Origin: an uncultured Parabacteroides sp.
GTDB lineage: Bacteria; Bacteroidota; Bacteroidia; Bacteroidales; Tannerellaceae
DNA length: 5,887 nucleotides
Assembly: GCA_900552415.1 (NCBI GenBank)
Contig: USAD01000180.1
Coordinates: forward strand, 1 to 5,887
Reading direction: 5' to 3'
The translations under genes were made by a program, and so were the position numbers. The notes under the pieces are model-generated. The model was not told the origin of the DNA and made no database searches. It saw only the letters and a list, made by a program, of their open reading frames with translations. Positions 1 through 5,887 of this stretch are shown here, one piece after another (position 1 is the stretch's first letter; every line of letters starts with the position of its first letter).

Positions 1-132
1 CGCAGCCGGAGCCACGTCTCTATACCTATTTAATTTATATCAGTTACAGCCTCATCTAACCTTAAAGCCTCTTCTTATCCTTTCAACATACTTAATATCA
101 AGATTTCATAGGGTTTAAACCCAAAGCAAAAC
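1..132. other. Left-edge region without a confident gene
   Basis: No complete gene can be supported here. Plus-strand frame 3 is open from the window edge and would end in a TAA at 57-59; its last residues would be QPEPRLYTYLIYISYSLI, which could be the aromatic, hydrophobic C-terminus of a protein encoded to the left. Eighteen codons are too few to decide, and frame 2 is also open to 115-117. A perfect 12-nt palindrome, GGGTTTAAACCC, lies at 111-122, 10 nt past the stop of the minus-strand lipoprotein gene. It has no loop and no following T-run on the minus strand, so I do not call it a terminator. Confidence 0.35.
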
Positions 133-663
133 TCATTCCTCAACCTTCTCCTCAAAAGAGAAAATAACTTGTTCCTCCTTGATATATTCAGCCATAGCGG
201 TCGCATTAAAGGTATGGTCTTCTGAATCCGATTTGTAAAAACCATAGGACTCATCCACGGAACCATCCTGCTTCACTGCAGAGACATTCGCAAAAACATT
301 AACAGACATCTCGTAAGTCTCAACTTCTGGATCCAACTCAGGAGCATCCGCTTTCGGTTTAGCGATAACACTGAACACATATTTATCCGGCTCAGCTGAA
401 GCAGGAATTGAGATATTCATTTTCCAGTCCATATCCAAAGTCTCGCTTTCAATCGCACCTGCCACTGTATAGCGAACCTCAATATCAAAATATTTATACC
501 AATCATCCGACAAAGAAACAGAATAGGTTGCCTTAATTGTCTCACGCTCGTTTGTTAGCGACAATTCGGGTTCATCATCATCCCCACAGGCGGTCAATGA
601 CAAACCACACATCATCATTACCATACAAAGGATCACTGCTTTCAATAACATCAAATTCTTCAT
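133..663 (-). CDS. Predicted surface-exposed lipoprotein of unknown function
   Basis: This gene encodes a 176-residue protein that I do not recognise as a named family. Residues 1-25 form a type II signal peptide: a Lys near the start, a long Met/Leu/Val core, then the lipobox LTAC with the lipidated cysteine at Cys26. The next residues are GDDDEPE. In Bacteroidota an acidic run just after the lipid cysteine is associated with export of lipoproteins to the outer face of the outer membrane, so surface exposure is inferred. The mature part of about 150 residues is acidic, has no further cysteine, and alternates hydrophobic and polar residues (for example YFDIEVRYTV and KYVFSVIAKP), suggesting a small beta-rich domain. 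It ends in a charged tail, EEKVEE. The ATG at 663 is the only start that keeps the signal peptide; no Shine-Dalgarno sequence is seen, which is usual for the phylum. The gene appears monocistronic, with a promoter-like box about 40 nt upstream of the ATG. Its function is unknown. Confidence 0.85.
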   Translation of the reverse strand: MKNLMLLKAVILCMVMMMCGLSLTACGDDDEPELSLTNERETIKATYSVSLSDDWYKYFDIEVRYTVAGAIESETLDMDWKMNISIPASAEPDKYVFSVIAKPKADAPELDPEVETYEMSVNVFANVSAVKQDGSVDESYGFYKSDSEDHTFNATAMAEYIKEEQVIFSFEEKVEE

Positions 664-700
664 TACACGGAATTTTTAATTAATACAATATAGGATAACG

Positions 701-708
701 CAAAATTA
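701..708 (-). promoter_or_regulatory. Candidate -7 promoter box of the lipoprotein gene
   Basis: Read on the minus strand this is TAATTTTG, an exact match to the Bacteroidota -7 element TAnnTTTG. It lies 37 nt upstream of the ATG at 663, which implies a leader of about 30 nt. No convincing TTTG (-33) element is found 19-21 nt further upstream; that stretch is AT-rich and includes an ACTATAT/ATATAGT inverted repeat at 735-741 and 746-752. The call rests on the single box and its position. Confidence 0.5.
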
Positions 709-793
709 AGGAAAAATCTTGGCTACTTTATTATACTATATTAATATATAGTCGAACGAGCACGTTTTTTTATTCGTTCATACCTGTCACCTT

Positions 794-879
794 ACGCATA
801 CGTACATGTAAGCCTTCACGACCGAACGTGTCGGACGACGCAATAGTACGTGTAGGCTTACACGAACTTATGTGTCAGA
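794..879. repeat. Degenerate 44-bp tandem repeat with internal dyads
   Basis: Positions 794-835 and 838-879 align at a 44-bp offset with 30 of 42 bases identical by hand count. The best part compares 802-821 with 846-865 (16 of 20), of the form GTACRTGTARGCYTWCACGA. Each unit is close to palindromic: the second contains CGTGTA-GGCT-TACACG (849-864). Across units, TGTAAGCCT (807-815) pairs with AGGCTTACA (854-862), followed after one mismatch by CACG (817-820 region) with CGTG (849-852). A TGTC at 785-788 keeps the same register (785, 829, 873), so a third, more decayed copy may precede. The role is unknown; a protein-binding array, a folded RNA or a decayed dispersed repeat are all possible. 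Confidence 0.5.
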
Positions 880-1158
880 TGAAGGCAAAGCATGTAAAAA
901 AGAAGGCTCAAAACAGAGATTTCTCAACCTGACAAAATCTCATTAATTATCCTATATAAGCAAGCAATCGTCTCCCCCAAAATAACAAAAGAGGCAAAAT
1001 AAGACACAATAGAGGCTAAAACCAAAGAAATATGGAAATCCTGAACTCCCGGAGAATCGCGTATTTCCGACCGGGCTGAGGAATCGTACGGAATATCGCA
1101 AGGAAATGGCACTTGAGACGAGACGATGCCAACACGAATGTTTTAAGGCTGGAAATCT

Positions 1159-1207
1159 AAAAAAGGAAGAAGCCTTGTTCATGCGTTCTTAACATGACAA
1201 GGCTTCT
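1159..1207 (-). terminator. Intrinsic terminator of valS
   Basis: Read on the minus strand, AGAAGCCTTGTCATG (1207-1193) is followed by a 9-nt loop (1192-1184) and a complementary arm (1183-1168). The stem has 4 and 11 base pairs separated by one bulged base at 1179. Two to three bases past the stem comes TTTTTT (1164-1159). A long stem followed by a T-run is a classic rho-independent terminator for minus-strand transcription. It starts 48 nt after the valS stop codon, so it most likely ends the valS transcript. The plus strand has no matching T-run after the stem, so it is probably one-directional. Confidence 0.85.
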
Positions 1208-1220
1208 CTCTATCGAATGA

Positions 1221-1241
1221 GGGCGCACGGGCCGTACGCCC
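1221..1241. repeat. GC-rich REP-like palindrome in the valS 3' region
   Basis: On the plus strand GGGCG-C-ACGG (1221-1230) is mirrored by CCGT-A-CGCCC (1232-1241) around a single central G, a 21-nt near-perfect palindrome with one mismatched pair. It lies between the valS stop and the terminator hairpin, so the message would carry two consecutive hairpins. Short GC-rich palindromes ending in GGGGCG/CGCCCC, placed just after genes, resemble dispersed REP-type elements. Copy number elsewhere cannot be seen from this window. Confidence 0.5.
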
Positions 1242-1255
1242 CTACAACAATTCTC

Positions 1256-3883
1256 CTATTTCTTTTTCAGGGCGGCGATGCTTTCTTCGAGGGCGGCTAT
1301 CTTCGTCTCGGCATCCGCCTGCTTCTTGCGCTCCATCTCGATGACATTGGCCGGTGCCTTGCTGACGAACTTCTCGTTGCCGAGCTTTTTCATGACACTC
1401 TTCAGGAAACCTTCCTGATAAACCAAGTCGGCCTCCAGCTTCTTCAGCTCCTCCTCGACGTTGATCAGGTTGCCTAACGGAACGGCATATTCCGTCGTGC
1501 CCACCATGAACGAGGCGGCACCCTCCGCCTTCATCGCGAGCGTATCGACCGAGGAGACATTGCAAAGCTTCATGATCACCGGACTGAAAGCCTCGACCGG
1601 GTTCGTGCCGACGACCTGCAACGTCAACGCCTCCTTCTGGGCGATGTTCTTCTGCAAACGGATCGTCCGGATACCACCGATCACCTCTTTCACGGCCTCG
1701 AAAGCCTTGATAATACCGTTGTCGGCGATCATGGGGACATGCAACTCCTGTACCATGATGCTCTCGCCCGGACGGCGATCGTAGATGTGTTGCCACAACT
1801 CCTCCGTGATGAACGGCATGAAGGGGTGAAGCAATTTCAGCAGGTTATCGAAGAACTCCAGCGTCTTCTCGTAGGTCGCCTTATCGATCGGCTGGCCATA
1901 GGCGGGCTTGATCATCTCCAGATACCAGCTTGAGAACTCGTCCCAGAACAGTTTATAGACCGCCATCAAAGCTTCGCTCAGACGATACTTGCCAAACAGG
2001 TCGTCTACCTCGGCCGCCGTAGCGGCCAACATCGCCCCGAACCACTCCGTCGCGATCTTGGCCGAAGCCGGCTGCTCGATCTCGGCCACGTTCCATCCCT
2101 TGACGAGACGGAAAGCGTTCCAGATCTTGTTGTTGAAGTTACGCCCCTGCTCGCAAAGTGCGTCGTCGAACAGGATATCGTTGCCAGCGGGCGCCGAGAG
2201 CATCATGCCCATACGCACGCCATCGGCACCATACTTATCGATCAGCTCCAACGGATCGGGCGAGTTACCCAGCGACTTCGACATCTTCCGGCCGATCTTG
2301 TCGCGGACAATACCGGTGAAATAGACATTCTTGAACGGCATGTCGCCCATATACTCATAACCAGCCATGATCATGCGGGCTACCCAGAAGAAGATGATAT
2401 CCGGTCCCGTTACCAAATCGCTCGTCGGATAATAATACTTGATCTCGTCATTACCCGGATTGTTGATACCATCGAACAGGGAGATCGGCCACAACCAAGA
2501 GGAGAACCAGGTGTCGAGGCAATCCTCGTCCTGACGCAAATCCTCGATCGTCAACGGTTCGTTTGTCTTCTCCTTCGCCAGCTTCAACGCCTCCTCTGGA
2601 GTCTCGGCCACAACATAACCGCCATTCGGCAAGAAATAGGCCGGAATCCGGTGGCCCCACCACAACTGGCGACTGATACACCAATCCTTGATGTTCTCCA
2701 ACCAGTTCTTATAGGTATTCTTATATTTAGCGGGATAGAACTTCAACTCATCGTTCATGACTGGCGGCAAAGCCATATCGGCAAAATGACGCATCTTCAA
2801 GAACCATTGCATTGAGAGTTTCGGCTCGATCGCCACGTTCGTACGCTCCGAGAAACCAACCTTATTGGTATAAGCCTCAACCTTCTCCAGAAGACCCGCA
2901 TCAGCCAGATCCTTCTCGATCTGCTTACGCACGTCGAAGCGGTCCATACCAACATAAAGACCTGCCGCCTCAGAAAGCGTACCGTTATCATTGAAGATAT
3001 CGATCGACGGCAAGTTATATTTCTCACCCAACATATAGTCGTTCACGTCGTGTGCCGGAGTCACCTTCAAGCAACCGGTACCGAATTCAATGTCCACGTA
3101 ATCATCCTCGATTACCGGAATTACACGATTCACCAACGGAACAATTACCCGCTTACCTTTCAACCAGGTGTTCTTCGGATCATTCGGGTTAATACACATC
3201 GCCGTATCACCCATGATTGTCTCCGGACGAGTAGTCGCCACCACGGCATAACGTCCCTCAGGATCACCCTCAACCTTGTAACGCAGATAATAAAGTTTAC
3301 TATGCTCCTCCTTATAGATGACCTCCTCGTCAGACAAAGCTGTCAGTGCCTTCGGGTCCCAGTTAACCATACGGACACCACGATAAATCAAGCCTTTATT
3401 ATAGAGATCAACGAATACCTTGATCACGCTCTTGCTACGAGCCTCATCCATCGTAAAGGCAGTCCGGTCCCAATCGCATGAGGCGCCAAGCTTACGAAGC
3501 TGCTTCAGGATGATGCCACCATGCTCGTCAGTCCATTCCCAAGCATGACGCAAGAACTCCTCACGAGTCAGATCGCTCTTCTTAATGCCCTGTTGCGCCA
3601 ACTTGTTCACCACCTTCGCTTCCGTGGCGATTGACGCATGATCCGTACCCGGCACCCAGCAAGCGTTCTTGCCCATCATACGGGCCCGGCGCACCAGGAT
3701 ATCCTGAATCGTATTGTTCAACATGTGTCCCATATGAAGCACACCCGTCACGTTAGGCGGCGGAATGACGACGGTGTAAGGCTCACGTCCGTCGGGTTTA
3801 GAACTGAATAGCTTGTGGTCCAGCCAATACTGATACCATTTTCCCTCTACTTCAGCGGGATTATACTTACTTGCGATTTCCAT
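1256..3883 (-). CDS. valS: Valyl-tRNA synthetase (ValRS)
   Basis: Cytoplasmic class Ia aminoacyl-tRNA synthetase that attaches valine to tRNA-Val using ATP and hydrolyses mischarged threonine. The product is 875 residues, normal for a bacterial ValRS, and appears intact. In order: N-terminal [16 protein letters not shown]; the catalytic fold with PPPNVTG (41-47) and the HIGH-type signature HMGH (50-53); GTDHA (79-83); the CP1 editing domain with [10 protein letters not shown] (217-226) and VTPAHDVND (274-282), whose Asp279 matches the conserved editing-site aspartate; [10 protein letters not shown] (457-466); KMSKS (533-537); a helical anticodon-binding domain at about 575-745; and a charged C-terminal coiled coil (805-875) typical of ValRS. 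I chose the ATG at 3883. A TTG at 3904 would add seven residues, but it lies at or before the inferred transcription start. The gene is divergent from the pseudouridine synthase gene and followed by its own terminator, so it is probably monocistronic. The 3' half is clearly more GC-rich than the 5' half. Confidence 0.98.
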   Translation of the reverse strand: MEIASKYNPAEVEGKWYQYWLDHKLFSSKPDGREPYTVVIPPPNVTGVLHMGHMLNNTIQDILVRRARMMGKNACWVPGTDHASIATEAKVVNKLAQQGIKKSDLTREEFLRHAWEWTDEHGGIILKQLRKLGASCDWDRTAFTMDEARSKSVIKVFVDLYNKGLIYRGVRMVNWDPKALTALSDEEVIYKEEHSKLYYLRYKVEGDPEGRYAVVATTRPETIMGDTAMCINPNDPKNTWLKGKRVIVPLVNRVIPVIEDDYVDIEFGTGCLKVTPAHDVNDYMLGEKYNLPSIDIFNDNGTLSEAAGLYVGMDRFDVRKQIEKDLADAGLLEKVEAYTNKVGFSERTNVAIEPKLSMQWFLKMRHFADMALPPVMNDELKFYPAKYKNTYKNWLENIKDWCISRQLWWGHRIPAYFLPNGGYVVAETPEEALKLAKEKTNEPLTIEDLRQDEDCLDTWFSSWLWPISLFDGINNPGNDEIKYYYPTSDLVTGPDIIFFWVARMIMAGYEYMGDMPFKNVYFTGIVRDKIGRKMSKSLGNSPDPLELIDKYGADGVRMGMMLSAPAGNDILFDDALCEQGRNFNNKIWNAFRLVKGWNVAEIEQPASAKIATEWFGAMLAATAAEVDDLFGKYRLSEALMAVYKLFWDEFSSWYLEMIKPAYGQPIDKATYEKTLEFFDNLLKLLHPFMPFITEELWQHIYDRRPGESIMVQELHVPMIADNGIIKAFEAVKEVIGGIRTIRLQKNIAQKEALTLQVVGTNPVEAFSPVIMKLCNVSSVDTLAMKAEGAASFMVGTTEYAVPLGNLINVEEELKKLEADLVYQEGFLKSVMKKLGNEKFVSKAPANVIEMERKKQADAETKIAALEESIAALKKK

Positions 3884-3907
3884 CTCTTCATTTATTATTA
3901 GCAACCG

Positions 3908-3915
3908 CGAAAATA
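3908..3915 (-). promoter_or_regulatory. Candidate -7 box of valS
   Basis: On the minus strand this reads TATTTTCG, one base off the Bacteroidota -7 element TAnnTTTG. It lies 24 nt upstream of the valS ATG, implying a leader of only about 20 nt, too short for a T-box or other riboswitch. A TTTG at 3933-3930 lies 14 nt upstream, closer than the usual 19-21 nt for a -33 element, so its role is doubtful. Confidence 0.5.
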
Positions 3916-3960
3916 TAAAAAATCACCCACAAACCTCATGGGTTTTAGGAAGAATGCCCG

Positions 3961-3968
3961 TATCTTCG
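3961..3968 (+). promoter_or_regulatory. Candidate -7 box of the rlu-dsbD pair
   Basis: TATCTTCG differs at one base from the Bacteroidota -7 element TAnnTTTG and lies 26 nt upstream of the ATG at 3995. Transcription would begin near 3972-3975. A TTTT at 3943-3946 lies 14 nt upstream, the same distance as the TTTG on the valS side, again short for a normal -33 element. Confidence 0.5.
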
Positions 3969-3994
3969 CGTAATTCAAGAGATATTTATAATAT

Positions 3995-4915
3995 ATGGGT
4001 AAAAAATACGGTCAAAACAGGGGTAACAATCCCCCACAAGCTCTCCCGAAAGGAAGAGACATTCATGTCAAAGAGCAAACCACCTTGCTCGCCTTTCTAT
4101 TGGAAACCCTCAAAGAACAAAGCCGGACAGCGGTCAAGTCCCTGCTTAGCCACGGACAAATCATGATCAACGGCCAGTCCATTCGCCAATTCGACGCCCC
4201 GCTAGAGCCCGGCGATACGGTCCGGATCTGCTTCGAGCGCCGGAAAGCGGAATTCAACAACCCGCTTCTCAACATTATCTGGGAAGACGATGACCTGATT
4301 GTCATCAATAAGCGCGAAGGATTGCTCTCCGTCTCCAACCAACGGGTAAAAGAACGCACGGCTTTCCATATCTTGAGCGATTACGTGAAACGCCAAGACC
4401 CACGTAATAAGATTTTCGTCCTTCACCGGCTCGATCGCGAGACCTCCGGTCTGATGATGTTCGCCAAGAGAAAAGCGATACAGGAAAAGATGCAGGCAAA
4501 CTGGAATGAGGTAATCACGCAACGCAGTTACGTCGCCGTTGTGGAAGGACGTCCAGAAAAAGAGACCGACCTGATTATCTCCAACCTCGTAGAGAACGCC
4601 AAGATGCAGGTTTACGTGGCACCTGCCGGAGCGGATGGTAAAGAGGCCATCACCCGTTATCGATTATTGAAAAGCAACAACGCCTACTCATTACTGGAAC
4701 TTGAACTGGAAACCGGTCGCAAGAACCAGATTCGTGCCCAACTGCAATCGATCGGTCATTCCATCGCCGGTGACTATAAGTATGGAGCGGAAACGGATCC
4801 GACAGGACGGTTGATGCTTCATGCACGCAAGCTCTTCTTCATACACCCGACTACGGGAGAAGAGATGCGTTTCGAGACTCGCATTCCGGATAAGTTCACC
4901 TCATTAACGAAATAA
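3995..4915 (+). CDS. RluA-family pseudouridine synthase with S4 domain
   Basis: The 306-residue product isomerises uridine to pseudouridine in rRNA or tRNA; the target site cannot be told from sequence alone. Residues 1-20 form a basic, probably disordered tail. Residues 22-82 form an S4 RNA-binding domain (SRTAVKSLLSHGQIMING, then LEPGDTV). The catalytic domain starts at about 93 with IIWEDDDLIVINKREGL and carries the family signature HRLDRETSG (144-152), with catalytic Asp147. The later conserved motif reads ETGRKNQIR (239-247), followed by IAGDYKYGA; many relatives have HQIR, here Asn244 replaces His. Length and domain order fit the RluC/RluD-type subgroup, so the enzyme looks complete and active. 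The ATG at 3995 keeps the whole S4 domain and sits just downstream of a promoter-like box. It is followed after 16 nt by dsbD, suggesting co-transcription. A specific name such as rluD is not justified. Confidence 0.93.
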   Translation: MGKKYGQNRGNNPPQALPKGRDIHVKEQTTLLAFLLETLKEQSRTAVKSLLSHGQIMINGQSIRQFDAPLEPGDTVRICFERRKAEFNNPLLNIIWEDDDLIVINKREGLLSVSNQRVKERTAFHILSDYVKRQDPRNKIFVLHRLDRETSGLMMFAKRKAIQEKMQANWNEVITQRSYVAVVEGRPEKETDLIISNLVENAKMQVYVAPAGADGKEAITRYRLLKSNNAYSLLELELETGRKNQIRAQLQSIGHSIAGDYKYGAETDPTGRLMLHARKLFFIHPTTGEEMRFETRIPDKFTSLTK

Positions 4916-4931
4916 GATCAATCTCATCATC

Positions 4932-5887
4932 ATGAAAAAAATCATCAGTACACTCGCGTTAGCCCTGATCACGATCCTGGCGCAAGCGCAAATCTTGACA
5001 CCAGTCAAGTGGAAAGTAAAAGTCAACGACAACAATGGATCTCCCGAGAAGGAGATCGTGTTCACCGCCACGCTTGATAAAGGCTGGCACCTCTATGACA
5101 TGGACCTGCCAGAAGGTGGTCCCGTATCGACCTCATTCAACTTCGAGACCTTGAACGGTGCGGAACTGGTTGGTAAGGCAACTGCCTCAACCAAACCAAC
5201 AACCGTCTTCGATGAGCAATTCCAAATGGACCTGCGTTGGTTCGCCGGAGCGGTCAGCTTCACTCAGAAGATAAAGGTAAACGATTTGAGTAAGTTTAAG
5301 GTAGATGGCTATGTGGAGTTCATGGCTTGCAACGATGAGACTTGCCTGCCACCCGACAATCACAACTTCACATTCGACAAGTCCGCAATTACGCTCGACG
5401 CTTCAGCGGCAAGCACGGAATCCAATGAGGTAACAGCTCAAGAGCCAGCTACCAACAACGAACCCGCCGAAGAAGCCGGTCAGCAGACAGAGGAGAAGAC
5501 CCAACCGGCACCGTCAACACCGACTACAACGGTTACCTCTACTCTTACAAACCGACAAGACTTATGGGCACCTGTCATCGACGATCTCAAGGCTTTCGGC
5601 GACGCGACGATCTCAGCAACCGATACCAGCTGGTTATTTATCTTCTTCGCTGGATTCCTGGGTGGTTTGATCGCCCTGTTGACACCTTGTGTCTGGCCGA
5701 TGATTCCAATGACTGTCAGCTTCTTCCTCAAACGGACTAAAGACCGTAAGAAAGCGATACGCGACGCCATGACCTATGGTGTCTCTATCATCGTCATTTA
5801 TCTGGTTATGGGCTTGCTGATCACCGGAATTTTCGGAGCCAGTGCCTTGAACGACCTATCCACGAATGCCATTTTCAACATCATCTT
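4932..5887 (+). CDS. dsbD: Thiol:disulfide interchange protein DsbD, 5' part (cut by window edge)
   Basis: Open from the ATG at 4932 to the window end: 318 codons visible, 3' end missing. DsbD passes electrons from cytoplasmic thioredoxin across the inner membrane to periplasmic proteins, for disulfide isomerisation and cytochrome c maturation. A Sec signal peptide covers residues 1-19 (KK, hydrophobic core, likely cleavage AQA|Q). A periplasmic N-terminal DsbD-alpha-like domain spans about 25-155 and carries the redox pair in MACNDETCLPP, Cys133 and Cys138, spaced CX4C where E. coli DsbD has CX5C. A low-complexity Thr/Glu/Ala/Pro linker follows (about 155-208). The membrane domain begins at about 233 with a helix leading into LLTPCVWPMIPMTVSFF, whose Cys253 corresponds to the first membrane redox cysteine. 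A second helix follows (about 286-305). The partner membrane cysteine and C-terminal thioredoxin domain would lie beyond the window. The start follows the upstream stop by 16 nt without a visible promoter or Shine-Dalgarno sequence. Confidence 0.92.
   Translation, partial: MKKIISTLALALITILAQAQILTPVKWKVKVNDNNGSPEKEIVFTATLDKGWHLYDMDLPEGGPVSTSFNFETLNGAELVGKATASTKPTTVFDEQFQMDLRWFAGAVSFTQKIKVNDLSKFKVDGYVEFMACNDETCLPPDNHNFTFDKSAITLDASAASTESNEVTAQEPATNNEPAEEAGQQTEEKTQPAPSTPTTTVTSTLTNRQDLWAPVIDDLKAFGDATISATDTSWLFIFFAGFLGGLIALLTPCVWPMIPMTVSFFLKRTKDRKKAIRDAMTYGVSIIVIYLVMGLLITGIFGASALNDLSTNAIFNII

Larger units (their letters stand above)
664..1157. other. Intergenic region without a supported gene
   Basis: About 0.5 kb between the start of the lipoprotein gene and the valS terminator. 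The first part (664-750) is AT-rich promoter DNA. The middle (about 783-879) holds a degenerate 44-bp tandem repeat rich in dyads. From about 1040 to 1140 the composition is more GC-rich, with short possible hairpins such as CCCGG (1048-1052) with CCGGG (1071-1075). Two minus-strand ORFs overlap in different frames here: 62 codons starting at a GTG at 1112, and 76 codons starting at an ATG at 1182 inside the terminator hairpin. Both end in a hydrophobic stretch read from the same DNA, so at most one could be real. I see no domain that would favour either, and no tRNA or recognisable structured RNA. Confidence 0.5.
3906..3970. promoter_or_regulatory. Symmetric divergent promoter region (valS / rlu)
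   Basis: The intergenic DNA is a long dyad centred on position 3938. The outer arms are CGCGAAAATA (3906-3915) and TATCTTCGCG (3961-3970), 9 of 10 complementary. The inner arms are AAACC (3931-3935) and GGTTT (3941-3945), fully complementary. Each strand therefore reads GGTTT, 15 nt, then TATYTTCGCG, leading into its own gene. The outer arms contain the candidate -7 boxes. If the -33 elements sit about 20 nt further out, both fall on the shared centre (3936-3940), so simultaneous polymerase binding on the two promoters could be hindered. The symmetry is read directly; the regulatory meaning is inferred. Confidence 0.5.

Noticed and set aside
3..59. Possible 3' end of a plus-strand gene entering from the left
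   Set aside because: Only 18 codons are visible and another frame is also open, so coding cannot be supported.
111..122. GGGTTTAAACCC palindrome as terminator of the lipoprotein gene
   Set aside because: No loop and no T-run follows it on the minus strand; only 6-bp arms, mostly A/T inside.
794..879. CRISPR-like array
   Set aside because: Units are only about 71% identical, abut with no unique spacers, number two or three, and no cas gene is present.
924..1112. 62-codon minus-strand ORF with a hydrophobic segment
   Set aside because: GTG start without a visible promoter or ribosome binding site and no family recognised; kept only as a question in the findings.
952..1182. 76-codon minus-strand ORF
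   Set aside because: Its ATG lies inside the 3' arm of the valS terminator hairpin, and it overlaps another ORF in a different frame; composition is not protein-like.
1242..1796. 184-codon minus-strand ORF over the end of valS
   Set aside because: It is an alternative frame of the GC-rich, fully intact valS coding region; its Arg/Gly/His-rich translation has no recognisable domain.
3884..3904. TTG start for valS adding seven residues (MLIINEE)
   Set aside because: The codon lies at or before the inferred transcription start from the -7 box at 3908-3915, and the ATG at 3883 gives the usual ValRS N-terminus.
3884..3994. T-box or other leader riboswitch for valS
   Set aside because: The inferred leader is only about 20 nt and shows no specifier-loop or antiterminator structure.

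Overview
The window looks like core chromosome of a Bacteroidota bacterium, most likely Bacteroidales (Bacteroides/Parabacteroides-like). The support is a lipoprotein with an acidic stretch directly after its lipidated cysteine (a Bacteroidota surface-export style signal), promoter-like TAnnTTTG/TAnnTTCG boxes instead of sigma70 boxes, starts without Shine-Dalgarno sequences, and the style of the ValRS, RluA-family and DsbD proteins. The genus is an inference.

Layout. Positions 1-132 hold no confident gene; a short open 3' end of a plus-strand gene may finish near 59. A minus-strand gene at 133-663 encodes a 176-residue predicted outer-membrane lipoprotein of unknown function, with a TAnnTTTG box just upstream. 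Positions 664-1157 form a non-coding stretch of about 0.5 kb. It contains a degenerate tandem dyad repeat with a 44-bp period (about 783-879), then a GC-richer block where two small ORFs overlap but neither is convincing. Next come two hairpins in the 3' region of valS: a strong intrinsic terminator (1159-1207, minus) and a short GC-rich REP-like palindrome (1221-1241).

valS (valyl-tRNA synthetase, 875 aa) fills 1256-3883 on the minus strand, with intact HIGH-type and KMSKS signatures, an editing domain and a C-terminal coiled coil. It is divergent from a plus-strand pair: an S4-containing RluA-family pseudouridine synthase (3995-4915) and, 16 nt later, the 5' part of a dsbD-type thiol:disulfide interchange gene (4932 to the window edge). 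The 111-bp valS/rlu intergenic region is notably symmetric: each strand carries GGTTT, 15 nt, then TATYTTCGCG, mirrored about position 3938, so the two promoters appear back to back with overlapping upstream parts.

Functionally, valS and the pseudouridine synthase both serve translation (tRNA charging and RNA modification) and may share a control point. DsbD carries reducing power across the inner membrane to periplasmic thiols, and its link to the upstream gene is probably only co-transcription. I found no CRISPR array, mobile element, tRNA, defence cassette or clearly novel multi-gene system. The best leads are the symmetric divergent promoter, the 44-bp dyad repeat and the REP-like palindrome.
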